A stretch of 64,000 nt of DNA, taken from Saprospiraceae bacterium. GTDB taxonomy: Bacteria; Bacteroidota; Bacteroidia; Chitinophagales; Saprospiraceae. Of this stretch, positions 42,831 to 52,760 are shown one piece after another. The notes under the pieces are model-generated. The model worked only from the letters and a program-made list of their open reading frames with translations, was not told where the DNA came from and did no database searches. Made by a program: the position numbers and the translations under genes. Every line of letters begins with the position of its first letter. The stretch's first letter is position 1. The stretch is taken from NCBI GenBank assembly GCA_020629715.1, contig JAHDCU010000003.1, positions 248,879 to 312,878 on the forward strand, given 5' to 3'.

Positions 42831-44243
42831 TCATGAGTCAGATTTACTAATGGATTCTAAATATCGATCTCCAAAATCTGTTTGAACTTCAATCCACATT
42901 GGTAAGTGATCCGACATTTTATAAGTTCTCCAAGTTTTAAAAGAGGTACTCTTTTTAAGCCCGGAATATTGGATCTGGTCTTTTCGGTACTCCGCTTCAT
43001 CAGAAACATTATCATTATGTCGATAGATAGTTTCAAAAAAATCAAATACTCCTGAGGCTAATATCTCCAGCTTAGAATAGCCCGTAGCTCTTCTTGGCTT
43101 ATGGAAAGCTATTTGATCATAGGCTTTATTCTTTGGAACATTCGTCCCAGGGAGATTCTTAAGATTATCAGGAACCTCGAAGCCATTACTTTCCAACGCC
43201 TTCATCGTATGGTGTTCCTTACTCAGGATATTAAAATCTCCTAAAACACAGAGATAGCTTTCATGATCTTGCTTATATTCTCCTTTTGCCTTTTCTGCTA
43301 AAGCCTTGGTTAATTTTTCAATTTCTCTTCTTCTATAGTCCATTTTTTCGCCCTCTCCTGCTTCTCCGTAATAAATATGAACCGTACAAAAATGAATCTT
43401 TAACCAACCCGTCTGAAAGGATATTAAAAATGGAGTCCGTGCAAATTGCTTGAAAGAATCATAGATTGAATTTGGGGGGAGCCTCAGAGCGAAATCTTTT
43501 CCAGAAATTTCATCCTGTGGAACATCTACTTTGGCTATTCCACGTCGAGGTTTTTTAATAGTAGTTCCTTTCTTAATAACTAAAGAGGCTTTCTTTGGTA
43601 CATTTAAACTACACGAACTAATAGCATTTAAGGGTATACTTAAATCGTTATCAAGGACGAAAGTTCCGTCTTTCTTTTTCTTTGTTCGTGCTTGATATTC
43701 TCCTGAAAGATCAATACCGTTAGGAATATTAAGTTTTATTCCGTTTTCTAGTCGAATCTGCTCTCCGTTATAAGAAGTGAGTTTATCTGTCCCGTCAAGC
43801 GTTAATTCTCCTGCTATATTTTTAAAGTGAAAGACGTTCCTGTTATAAAGAAATACCATCCTTTCTCCATTTCCAGCGTTTCCATCTGTCACATCTGTAG
43901 CTATAAAATCCCATGATGGCCCCAAAATTTTCATGACTTCGCGAAGCTCTTTCAAATCAGATCGAACCTCCTGCACTGCCATCAGATCAAAATGGGAAAT
44001 GATCTCGGCGATATAATATAACTCCTCAAAGGATCTTCCGTTGTAATTACTCTTTCCAAATTCTCGAATATTCCAAGTCCCTATTTTTGCCGTTTGATCA
44101 TTGTGGCAAGCGGAACGCTGACTATTTATATGGGATCTTAAATTTCTTCTTAGTAAGCTCAGATTTTTGATGACTCGCTTCTTTTTTCTCTTGTAGGAAT
44201 CAGTATCATTTTCTTTGATTTTCAATTTTGGATAGAATGGCAT
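42831..44243 (-). CDS. Endonuclease/exonuclease/phosphatase-fold enzyme
   Basis: A 470-residue protein with the EEP (DNase I-like) core: KIGTWNIREFG near 75, the metal-binding Glu in MAVQEVRSDL near 108, CTVHIYYGE near 298, GDFNIL near 348 and the final SDHLPMWIE near 452. All catalytic residues appear present. Between residues 185 and 275 lies an insertion rich in Lys, unlike most DNase I relatives. There is no signal peptide when ATG 44243 is used; the longer TTG reading (44312) adds unconvincing residues. It is cargo between mobilization block and RHS gene. Substrate could be DNA, RNA or a phospholipid head group. Confidence 0.8.
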   Translation of the reverse strand: MPFYPKLKIKENDTDSYKRKKKRVIKNLSLLRRNLRSHINSQRSACHNDQTAKIGTWNIREFGKSNYNGRSFEELYYIAEIISHFDLMAVQEVRSDLKELREVMKILGPSWDFIATDVTDGNAGNGERMVFLYNRNVFHFKNIAGELTLDGTDKLTSYNGEQIRLENGIKLNIPNGIDLSGEYQARTKKKKDGTFVLDNDLSIPLNAISSCSLNVPKKASLVIKKGTTIKKPRRGIAKVDVPQDEISGKDFALRLPPNSIYDSFKQFARTPFLISFQTGWLKIHFCTVHIYYGEAGEGEKMDYRRREIEKLTKALAEKAKGEYKQDHESYLCVLGDFNILSKEHHTMKALESNGFEVPDNLKNLPGTNVPKNKAYDQIAFHKPRRATGYSKLEILASGVFDFFETIYRHNDNVSDEAEYRKDQIQYSGLKKSTSFKTWRTYKMSDHLPMWIEVQTDFGDRYLESISKSDS

Positions 44244-44397
44244 AACAATGGGTTTTTTCTTTAAGTTAAGAATAATCTTAACCAAGAACCAATCATCATT
44301 ATAACTAATCAAAGCAAACCACTACATTCTAAGTAATTCTTGACTATCTAAATTTTTGTCATATAAAATCTAATACAGATGTTGAGTGACTTAAGAA

Positions 44398-44832
44398 TTA
44401 TATTAAAGCATCTGGAAACCAAAGCATTAATATCTGAAATATTGTAAGCATCAAAGGGAATATTAAAGCCCAAGCAACTTTTTTTACAACCTGTATTACA
44501 TTGATTTCTACCTTTCTAGTGCTCTCTAATTCACTTACTTTATTCGATAATTTGTCTGAAATTATATTTCGATAAGACAGAATAATCACCAAAATAAAAG
44601 TGGGAACAATTACCCCAATAAAAACCGTAGGTTCCGACAAAAGAAATTCTAAAGAATTTTGAATTTCTGAATTGTCCCTTAGATATCCTAAAAGTCTTAG
44701 ACTCCCAATTGTACAAAGAGTAAAGAAAGCCATAAAGGAATAATTTTCTTTGATAGAATTTCTAGTTGGCAAAAATCTTACTAATAGATAGTTTAGGCCA
44801 CAAATAATTAATGTTAGAATCAGCTTAATCAT
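44398..44832 (-). CDS. Four-helix membrane protein behind the RHS gene (candidate immunity protein)
   Basis: A 144-residue membrane protein with hydrophobic segments near 1-20 (IKLILTLIICGLNYLLV), 32-50 (FMAFFTLCTIGSLRLL), 68-88 (FIGVIVPTFILVIILSY) and 120-142 (WALIFPLMLTIFQILML). ATG 44832 lies within the last codons of the RHS gene (8-bp overlap), so the two are translated together. Small membrane proteins in this position are often immunity partners of RHS toxins, especially of those that act on membranes; this is inferred from position only. Confidence 0.6.
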   Translation of the reverse strand: MIKLILTLIICGLNYLLVRFLPTRNSIKENYSFMAFFTLCTIGSLRLLGYLRDNSEIQNSLEFLLSEPTVFIGVIVPTFILVIILSYRNIISDKLSNKVSELESTRKVEINVIQVVKKVAWALIFPLMLTIFQILMLWFPDALI

Positions 44833-47800
44833 CCTCTCTACTTTCAAATATTCCAAATGTAGGGATAGAAAGTTTAAATCCCGCTTTTTCACCAGCTCCA
44901 AGACCTATATGCTCTAAACCTTCTATCACTATATTTTGATTACTATGATCATAAGCAGCTCCAATACGTAGTCCAATATGAGCAGATCCAACAGATCCCC
45001 CAGTGGTCTTTGTAAATTCAAGGCCTAAAAAACTAAAGCCCGTCGAAACTTCTCCTTCTAAACTGTAAGCTCCTGCATTTAAATCCAAAACGAACCCTGT
45101 TTGATCATTTTGGTTATTTAAAAATCCAATATCTGCATTAGCGTTTGCGCTTAATAATGAACCTTCTCCATGCCCTACTACGGCTAAATCTGTAGTACCA
45201 AACCTTAAATCTCCTTTTGCTTCAATGACTGATCCTGAGGCACCAATTGATATGGCAGTACCTCCACTTTCATTATAGGCTTTAACTTTAGCGACATCTA
45301 AGCTTCCAGATACTCCAGCTACTTCATGTTGCGCATCAAAGCTTCCCGAATATAAAGATCCTTCTAATGTTCCTTTGGGAGTTTTCGATGATCCTGAACC
45401 AGCTGACCTTATGGATCTAAAGTTTTCATTTGCTGGCCTACCATTATACTCAGACATTTTATTCGCGAGGTACAAATCTGATCTTATATCTACGCCTTGT
45501 AAACCATGAAGATCGATATTGGAAGTCGGCTTGTTCTCGGCATAATTATAAGTAGAGAGCCACGCGAACTGGTCACTAATTGGATCTACCCCAGTAAAAC
45601 GCCCGATAGTAGGATCATAATTTCGATAACCATACGGCATCCAGTTTAATTCCATCTCAGAAACGAGTTCCTTTCCATTATATCCATAGCGATCATCTGT
45701 CACGTTAGACAGCTCAGTATACGTTGATGAAACATTCTTCTGAATCAATCCAAAGGGATAATAATGCTGCTCGCTCAGTAGTTCCGAAGGATGTCCAGGC
45801 GATTCCATAGGATCAATCATATGATCACCACTAATATCAGCGAACCGTACTCTGGTATTGCCAAGATGATCTCTTAAATGGTACTCATAGAGAAATCCTC
45901 CTGATCCATCTTTAACCGCTCTACCCTGTTCGTGCTGCATACTTTCAAATATACTATTTCTGTATACTACCCCACTTGAATAATCTCTTTGGCTTTCTAG
46001 AACGCCATCTACATAGTATGATTGACTCAGCTTTGTACCCATCGCATCATATTCAATTTGTAATTCTTTCGGGACACCAGAAATCGTACTGATCCTAAAT
46101 GGAAGATTTAAATGATTGTACTCAATCGTGATATTCTTATTTGGGTCGGTAATGATATTCCCTGCGCCGTCATAGACATACTGCCCATTTACGCTGTTTT
46201 GCGCAAAACCTTCAGGATTTCCTGTTGTAGGGCAGAAGTTGTGAATAGTTGTCACACCGCCATTTTGACAATCTCCAAAGAAATTCAAGGCATCGTTAAT
46301 GGTCATACTCGTTGCGGCATAAATATGCACCTCGCTGCGACAATCAATCTCTGTCTGATTCACGATGATTTCATCGGCGGCAAAGGTCCGATTGGAATTA
46401 ATGATTTCTGGTAATACGAGCTTTGGTGGACAAGGTGAACTGTCTTCTACTTTAATCATTTTATTTGTCTGCGGAGAATACGTGTATACGAGATCATCAA
46501 TTTGCTCTACATTATGACAATTATTCACATCGCGTTCAGCACTTCGTCCATTTCTCATGAGGGTTTGAATATTTCCTCGCTTATCGTAGCTATACGCTGT
46601 TGAGAAAAAATCTGACTTTTGGAAGGTGATCTGATTTCGTTGTCCGTATACGGCTTTGGTGAGTCGATCATTGTAGTCATAAGAAAATCCGTAGCCCTTG
46701 ATCTGCTTCATCGGCGTTTGCCACTCCATACTCGTTATATTCCCATTACTGTAGCTATCAGTATTTAAAGCGGTATAGGGAGAGCTGTAGTTGAGTTTGA
46801 GGTAAAACAGGTCACTTGGTACAGGAAAGGTCCTCGAAGAAGCAGAACCAATACATGGCGGATCATCCAGCGTCCCAGGCAACGGAGCGTTAATCTGCGT
46901 AAGCCATCCCTGATCATTATACTGGTAGTCCATTTGCGCTAGAACATCAGAATTATGAATCCCTAGTTCAAGAAGATCGATCTCATTTTTGATGCTATAG
47001 CCCATGCGGCTCAAGTGTTCATTCCCACTTCCATTAATATTTATGAACTGATTTACAGATCGCCCAAGATGATCATAGGTAAAACTTTTATCACAGCTAT
47101 ATACTCCATCTGGGCCAGTATGGCTTTTGGTATGGGTCAGAATATTATCATTGCCATCAAATGTAAGGGTCACCGACTCATTACTCCCAAAATGATTCTT
47201 TCCCGTTGTGCCTTCCATTCGGCCACAGACATCATAGTTGTAGGTCGTTTCTATCCATGTGCTATTGCTGGCGTTGTTCTCTAACTGCTTGATGCGCTGC
47301 TTTCTCACTTTTCCGATATACTGCGGTGCCGTATTGGAGAACATCCCATCAAATCCGTCATAAAAGTATTCTTCCAGAGGAGTAGTAATACTTGGATTAT
47401 TGGGATCAGAAATAGTTCCGCCAAAGCCTTTCTCTTCAATTCTTCCAAATTCATCATGGCGGCTTACCATCCAATTGCCTTGTCCCTGAAGTGTTGGGTT
47501 TTGGAATCCTACCAAGAGTTCTCGGTCATTGTAAATAAAAGATTCGGGATCACTATCGGGGAGTTTGCGCAGAATCTGATTCCCTCTCGCATCATAATCA
47601 TAACTAAAAATCAAATTGGGCGTACCAAAACTCGCATCGGGAGGAAGGATGGTTTCTACCTGATGTTTTTCATTATAGATGGTGTAGGTGTCTAACTGCT
47701 GAGCCGCGGCATCGGTGCTATTACTTTTTCTGCTCAATACCTGCCGCCCTAATTTATCCGTAAAAACAATGCTCTGGTTGCCATTTGGATCTATACTTAT

Positions 47801-50800
47801 CGTTTTGCTTAAACTATTTGGGCTATATCCTGTGACAGCATCAGCACTCTTATTTGCGGCATACTGCATAGTGGTAGTATTCCAATTGGGCGGCGTAATG
47901 CTCTGCACTCGGTCAAGAGGATCAGGATAGTAGAGCGTTTCTGTATAAGGACTGGTCACATTGGTGGTGAAACTTCCGCTGCCTGTATTTGTAAACGGTT
48001 CAAATACTTTCGTGGGGCGGTTCAGTAAATCGTACTCTGTTGCGGTCACAATATCACTTGATTGATCAGGAGATTGATTTTTGCGAACAAGCTGAATATC
48101 TCTTCCAATACCATCTTTATAAGTAAAGCTTTCTAACGTAGAAAGTCCACTCCCCGTGATGACGAGATAAGTCGTTATTTCTTTGATAAAATTTTGACTC
48201 GCTGTGCCTCCAGTTCCTGGCGGTAGTGGTTCATTGGCGTAATGATAAAAGCGTTCGGTGACCACATTTCTGCAATCATCGGTGATGGTGGCTATTCGAT
48301 TAAACTGGTCGTAGGTGTACGTGGTACTCGTTCCATCAATATCCGTAAACGTCTCAAGTAAATCTGTATCAAAATCGTAGGTAAAGGATTGGCTTTGAGT
48401 AATGCTATTAGCCGTGTATGACCAAGATGCTAATTTTCCACTGTCGCTATAGGTAAGCGTTGTTGGCAGCCATCCATCTATTTGAAATTGAGTGGGCTTA
48501 AGCCAATTGGTATTATAGCCTAAGTATGTCTTTTGTGGTTCCCATGATCCTATTCCCGTACTTGTATCATATTCATAGCGGTATTCAGCATTTGGCAAAT
48601 GAACGCTCGAGAAAGTACCAAATGTGGTTTCAGTACCATCGATAAGCGTACCGTTGGCTTTACTGAGCTGACGGACGGGTATGCCAAAGCGATGCTCGTT
48701 TACAAGACTCATCATGATTCCCGTCTGCCCAGAAGTATTGAATATGGCATTAAAGGGGTACTGATAAGAGGTTTCATAAGTCGTGTTATCACTATTGGTC
48801 ATCGTCTCAGACACCAAAAAGCGAAAATCGCTCGTAATACCTGATGCGGTGTAGGGTGTATAGGTATAATCCGTTGTCGTCGTCACCACATCCGATCCAA
48901 AATACTGCTTCACGTCTCGCTTCGTCACAAAATGCTTATCATAGGGCATTTTGTAAGCACTCCCCTGATACACATTTTGGATTTGGTTGGGCTGACACCA
49001 CTGAAAAGCATAGGCGTTCGCCACTACAGCGAAATGGCTACTGGTACTTAGATCATTATAGTCAAGCGTGGTTTCTAATACCGGTACACCAGCATTATCA
49101 TATTTACCTTCAAAAGTCAATTTTCCTCGCATATAGCTTTTACTCCCCAAGTCCTGATATATAGAGGGATTGAGTTCTAAAGTCGTGTAGGGAAGATCAT
49201 CTTTGATCGTTTCGTGCGAAGTGTATTTATACGTAGAATACGACCCATCGAGTCGCAGCTCAGTCACCTCACTATACCCAATAGGACTTTCGAAGTAGTT
49301 GCCTATCGGTATCAGATTGTTAGAAGAAAAGACATTGTAGCGATACCCGCCCGCAGAACAAAAGTTAGAATAATTCGTCCAGTTATCCCATGAGTATTTA
49401 GGCTTAAGGCTCAGTATTCCACTGCTTATCGCGCCACTAGTCCCATAGTTCTTTACATAGAAATACTCTTTGGCATCTAAAAGGGTCGTACCGTCTAAAT
49501 CAAAAGTCTCTACTTTTTCTATTCGCAGTCCTCCCGTAAGTCCTGTTTCTGCATTTAGACTCTGGCGATCTTCTGATAGTACTTGGGTATAATCGTGTAG
49601 CTCATAGCTAAACTTGGTGATACCTTTCGTAGGATGGGTTATGCTTTGAAGCGAACCAATTTCCAAGTACGTAAAATCTGAATCACGCTCCGAATCGTAC
49701 GTATTTCCAAAAGCCATTAAGTCAGAACTCTGGGTAAAAGTGGTATTGCCTATTGGAGTATTATTATAGTAGCCCCAATGATCCGTTTCTGTATTTAGAT
49801 ACCCAGGGAGCAGATGGAAGTCTTTATAATCGAACGAATATTTAGGACCTCCGATAGTTCCACATGCGACAAGTTTGGGACAGATATTTATTTGATTTAG
49901 TTTGAGTCGTTGATTCGATACGTCAGTATACAAGAATTCTACTTTTTCGCTTGGAGCTCCGTTATGCAGTAGCGTAATGGCATCAAGCTTTCGCCACTTT
50001 AAACCCGCAAAAGGATTACTTCGCGCCGCTAAATAATTATAAGAATAATACCCGTCTTCTTGGAGATAGGGCAAATGCTGCCCACCTCCACAGATAGGTC
50101 CATTTCCATAATCAGTATTCGCGTTAAAATAGCTGTTATAATACGCCTGCATGTCGGCTCCCCAAGGAAAATTTCTCTGGTCAGAATCGGAATACGTAAA
50201 TGTGAGCACGTCAAAGGTATTGGAGCTGACACTCGTCACATACACAGGAGAAAGAAGCTGTCCCTGTATTTCATATCCTGAATTAGCACTCGCACTTCCT
50301 CCCCAAGAGCAGTCACTAAGTGATGCGCATTCTGTCTGGCGGTATTCATACCGCCGATAAAGTTCAGCCGTGAAATACCCCCTTTCGTAATTGAAATTAT
50401 AAAGTTCGTTTCCTGCAATGTCCTCAATTTTTGTGATATACCAAGAGGTCGCTGTCCAGAGACCTATCGGAATATTCGAGCAGTAGCGTTGTGTCCAAAA
50501 CGAGTGAGAATATTCAATAGATTCTGAATCATACCCAAAACTATATCGTGTTCCTCGATCATCTATAAGCGTAAAACCTTTGATAACAAATCCATAATGG
50601 TCGTCTTGGGCTGCAGAGTAATTGGGAACGGTTGGAATAAAGGGAGCCGTATAATTATTGGCATCCAACACATCAAATTCTACCGTGATATTGTGATCAC
50701 TTATAACGTGCCATTCTCCATCTGCACCAAAAAAAAATCGACCGCTCATCCCGTTGACAGAAAAGCTAAACATATCGGGTTCTTTGTCTATCACTCGATT

Positions 50801-51280
50801 ATCCGAAGAATATAAAACGTTCGCCTCTTGTTCCAGTTCCGCAATGCTATTGGTATTATCCTCTGTAATAGCCAAACCATCTTCAACATAGAAAAAGTAA
50901 GGATAAGGAAGTACTACAGATGGATTCATCCCATACGTTCCAGCCTCATCCGGTTGCCCCTTGACTGATCTGGTGATCGCTCCAATACCGCTCAAGTTCC
51001 AGTTTTGCCCAACCATACTTGGGTGACTATTGAGTTTCACCCCTGAGGCATCATAGTGCATTGATATAGGGATTTCTGTTTGAGAGGATCTCAAACTTAA
51101 AAGTGGGAGGTTCACATCTGCCGTACCCGTGTAATGCGAAACGGGAAAAAATACCGCCTGATTTATTGCTTTCGCATTTGGCGTTGGTAAGGCCTCTGGG
51201 ATGAAGGACATCTGAGCGTGAAAAACACCAAGACATGAAATGAGCAAAATGCAGATCAGGTTCGTTTTTTTATTAATCAT
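44825..51280 (-). CDS. Giant RHS/YD-repeat protein with variable C-terminus
   Basis: A 2151-residue exported protein. The signal peptide is residues 1-22 (ICILLISCLGVFHAQ), which decides ATG 51280. Long YD-repeat stretches (YDAR, YDYNDRL, YDHLGR and similar) fill the body. The RHS core is DHLGNTRVRF ... YYPFGLI ... YGYNGKEL ... YGYRNYDPTIGRFTGVDP, ending in ENKPTSNIDLHG at about residue 1930. The last ~215 residues are different: Gly/Ser/Ala-rich, alternating beta pattern (SGSVIEAKGDLRFGT, LNAGAYSLEGEVSTGF), the usual place for a toxin tip. I recognise no toxin motif. In RHS proteins the repeats build a shell around the C-terminal part. Confidence 0.88.
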   Translation of the reverse strand: MINKKTNLICILLISCLGVFHAQMSFIPEALPTPNAKAINQAVFFPVSHYTGTADVNLPLLSLRSSQTEIPISMHYDASGVKLNSHPSMVGQNWNLSGIGAITRSVKGQPDEAGTYGMNPSVVLPYPYFFYVEDGLAITEDNTNSIAELEQEANVLYSSDNRVIDKEPDMFSFSVNGMSGRFFFGADGEWHVISDHNITVEFDVLDANNYTAPFIPTVPNYSAAQDDHYGFVIKGFTLIDDRGTRYSFGYDSESIEYSHSFWTQRYCSNIPIGLWTATSWYITKIEDIAGNELYNFNYERGYFTAELYRRYEYRQTECASLSDCSWGGSASANSGYEIQGQLLSPVYVTSVSSNTFDVLTFTYSDSDQRNFPWGADMQAYYNSYFNANTDYGNGPICGGGQHLPYLQEDGYYSYNYLAARSNPFAGLKWRKLDAITLLHNGAPSEKVEFLYTDVSNQRLKLNQINICPKLVACGTIGGPKYSFDYKDFHLLPGYLNTETDHWGYYNNTPIGNTTFTQSSDLMAFGNTYDSERDSDFTYLEIGSLQSITHPTKGITKFSYELHDYTQVLSEDRQSLNAETGLTGGLRIEKVETFDLDGTTLLDAKEYFYVKNYGTSGAISSGILSLKPKYSWDNWTNYSNFCSAGGYRYNVFSSNNLIPIGNYFESPIGYSEVTELRLDGSYSTYKYTSHETIKDDLPYTTLELNPSIYQDLGSKSYMRGKLTFEGKYDNAGVPVLETTLDYNDLSTSSHFAVVANAYAFQWCQPNQIQNVYQGSAYKMPYDKHFVTKRDVKQYFGSDVVTTTTDYTYTPYTASGITSDFRFLVSETMTNSDNTTYETSYQYPFNAIFNTSGQTGIMMSLVNEHRFGIPVRQLSKANGTLIDGTETTFGTFSSVHLPNAEYRYEYDTSTGIGSWEPQKTYLGYNTNWLKPTQFQIDGWLPTTLTYSDSGKLASWSYTANSITQSQSFTYDFDTDLLETFTDIDGTSTTYTYDQFNRIATITDDCRNVVTERFYHYANEPLPPGTGGTASQNFIKEITTYLVITGSGLSTLESFTYKDGIGRDIQLVRKNQSPDQSSDIVTATEYDLLNRPTKVFEPFTNTGSGSFTTNVTSPYTETLYYPDPLDRVQSITPPNWNTTTMQYAANKSADAVTGYSPNSLSKTISIDPNGNQSIVFTDKLGRQVLSRKSNSTDAAAQQLDTYTIYNEKHQVETILPPDASFGTPNLIFSYDYDARGNQILRKLPDSDPESFIYNDRELLVGFQNPTLQGQGNWMVSRHDEFGRIEEKGFGGTISDPNNPSITTPLEEYFYDGFDGMFSNTAPQYIGKVRKQRIKQLENNASNSTWIETTYNYDVCGRMEGTTGKNHFGSNESVTLTFDGNDNILTHTKSHTGPDGVYSCDKSFTYDHLGRSVNQFININGSGNEHLSRMGYSIKNEIDLLELGIHNSDVLAQMDYQYNDQGWLTQINAPLPGTLDDPPCIGSASSRTFPVPSDLFYLKLNYSSPYTALNTDSYSNGNITSMEWQTPMKQIKGYGFSYDYNDRLTKAVYGQRNQITFQKSDFFSTAYSYDKRGNIQTLMRNGRSAERDVNNCHNVEQIDDLVYTYSPQTNKMIKVEDSSPCPPKLVLPEIINSNRTFAADEIIVNQTEIDCRSEVHIYAATSMTINDALNFFGDCQNGGVTTIHNFCPTTGNPEGFAQNSVNGQYVYDGAGNIITDPNKNITIEYNHLNLPFRISTISGVPKELQIEYDAMGTKLSQSYYVDGVLESQRDYSSGVVYRNSIFESMQHEQGRAVKDGSGGFLYEYHLRDHLGNTRVRFADISGDHMIDPMESPGHPSELLSEQHYYPFGLIQKNVSSTYTELSNVTDDRYGYNGKELVSEMELNWMPYGYRNYDPTIGRFTGVDPISDQFAWLSTYNYAENKPTSNIDLHGLQGVDIRSDLYLANKMSEYNGRPANENFRSIRSAGSGSSKTPKGTLEGSLYSGSFDAQHEVAGVSGSLDVAKVKAYNESGGTAISIGASGSVIEAKGDLRFGTTDLAVVGHGEGSLLSANANADIGFLNNQNDQTGFVLDLNAGAYSLEGEVSTGFSFLGLEFTKTTGGSVGSAHIGLRIGAAYDHSNQNIVIEGLEHIGLGAGEKAGFKLSIPTFGIFESREDD

Positions 51281-51361
51281 AACTTCGTTTTTAATTGGCT
51301 TCCCCCCTTTTAGAAAAAATCGAAAAAAGCACCTTTTAGTTTTTTTGAGAAACACTGCCTA

Positions 51362-51380
51362 TTCTCACCACTCGTGAGAA
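51362..51380 (-). promoter_or_regulatory. Inverted repeat upstream of the RHS gene
   Basis: TTCTCAC-cactc-GTGAGAA, a perfect 7-bp inverted repeat 82 bp before the RHS start and 95 bp after the stop of the barrel gene. It is a candidate operator or a weak terminator of the gene upstream. The TTCTC core recalls the TTCTCCA units at 35.7 kb but is not the same. Confidence 0.3.
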
Positions 51381-51475
51381 AACTATTTCTTTTCTATGCA
51401 CTCAAGTTTTTAAAATTTGTAAATATTGGTTTTGTTATTTGTTTCATATCCGTTTTCGTGATCTCTTAAAATTGA

Positions 51476-52525
51476 TCAAAGCTTTATGAGCATCCCAACA
51501 AAAACGCTTCGAGAAAAAACATTATTCGGAAGCAAGGGAATCGTTTCATTCGACTGAGAATTAAAATCAATTTCATAATTGATTGAAAGATTCACAGATT
51601 TATACAACCGAAGATCAACTCCTCCCAATACGGACATTACTTGATCCCCACGACTATAAAAGTTTATTCCAGATGCGATCCTTGGGGTCACACCGCTTAA
51701 AGGGAAGTGATATTCAATTTGGAGAGGAATTTTGTAGATAGAATTTCTTGTGGTGTCGATCTCAATCGTTCCATATATCAGCCCTGTCCTGAGATGTAAT
51801 TTCTCATTTATACGGGAAATCCCAAGGCGAGTAATGATACCTGTCTGGAAATCCGATTTGATATTTGATTCTCTAAAACTGGCAAACTTGGTTCGTCCCA
51901 TTATGCCTTCCACACTCATCCGTAGAAATGGCTGCTTTCTCTCGTAAATAATGCACTCTTCATTGTCACAAACGGCATAATGATAATCTTTTGCCAATTT
52001 TATAAGTGTCCGATGCTCAGGCTTTTTAATTGATTGTATCCGCTTTTGAAAATTAGGGGCGTCGATCATAAAATGAGCTAGGAGCCCTGTATGTCGTGTG
52101 GTGGCATAATACATCTGCTTATTATCTACCATCTTTACTCCCTCTTCATAAGGAATCTCTGTCAGTCCTTCGTTTTTACTTTCAATGTAATAGTGATCTC
52201 CTGCATCATCTCGTTGATAATAAATACTCACCTGCCCCTTAATGAGATATTCGAGAAAAACCGTTTTTGAATCGACCTCTCGGGACACATAATATTTCCC
52301 ATCAATAAATCGGAATCCACTAATATCAGTTGGTGAATAACTTTGAACCTTCTTATTTTGATCTTTAAACTTACAGGTACTGCTCATTATGAGATCCCCT
52401 CGATAATCAATTTCTCCAAATATCGTATCAGTAGCATTTTCTATCACGTACCCCGCTCTAAAATCAGATTGCGCATTAAGTACCAGCACAAGGAAGAAAA
52501 ACCCTATGGTGATTACAGTTCTCAA
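51476..52525 (-). CDS. Outer-membrane beta-barrel family protein
   Basis: A 349-residue protein with a signal peptide (TVITIGFFFLVLVLNAQS). Residues 25-175 form the globular part typical of a Bacteroidota family (GYVIENATDTIFGEIDYRG ... KYYVSREVDS). The last ~150 residues show amphipathic strands ending in SVFVGMLIKL, as in 8-stranded barrels. The start codon is TTG 52525: a TAA stands directly before it and the next Met is far behind the signal peptide. It may be a neighbour or receptor for the RHS protein (same strand, 195 bp apart), but the family also occurs alone. Confidence 0.72.
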   Translation of the reverse strand: MRTVITIGFFFLVLVLNAQSDFRAGYVIENATDTIFGEIDYRGDLIMSSTCKFKDQNKKVQSYSPTDISGFRFIDGKYYVSREVDSKTVFLEYLIKGQVSIYYQRDDAGDHYYIESKNEGLTEIPYEEGVKMVDNKQMYYATTRHTGLLAHFMIDAPNFQKRIQSIKKPEHRTLIKLAKDYHYAVCDNEECIIYERKQPFLRMSVEGIMGRTKFASFRESNIKSDFQTGIITRLGISRINEKLHLRTGLIYGTIEIDTTRNSIYKIPLQIEYHFPLSGVTPRIASGINFYSRGDQVMSVLGGVDLRLYKSVNLSINYEIDFNSQSNETIPLLPNNVFSRSVFVGMLIKL

Positions 52526-52760
52526 TTATCCAGCAGTTTTACACGTGTTATGGAATCTCTTAGCAAAATCAATAAGACAGCGGTATTGGCTCAGAATCTT
52601 CCCTTGATCAATACATGTTTGATCAGGTTTTACATCTTTTCCCAACCCAGAAATACCAGAAGGTATTACACTCCATAAAACACTCCTCATAAATTCTCTT
52701 TTCGTTATTTCTCATTCAAGATACAAAATCTCTATTCTCTCAGATTTAAAATTGGCTCAT

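Noticed and set aside
52343-52678. Plus-strand frame over the start of the barrel gene
   Set aside because: It overlaps the signal-peptide region of a better gene and has no natural composition.
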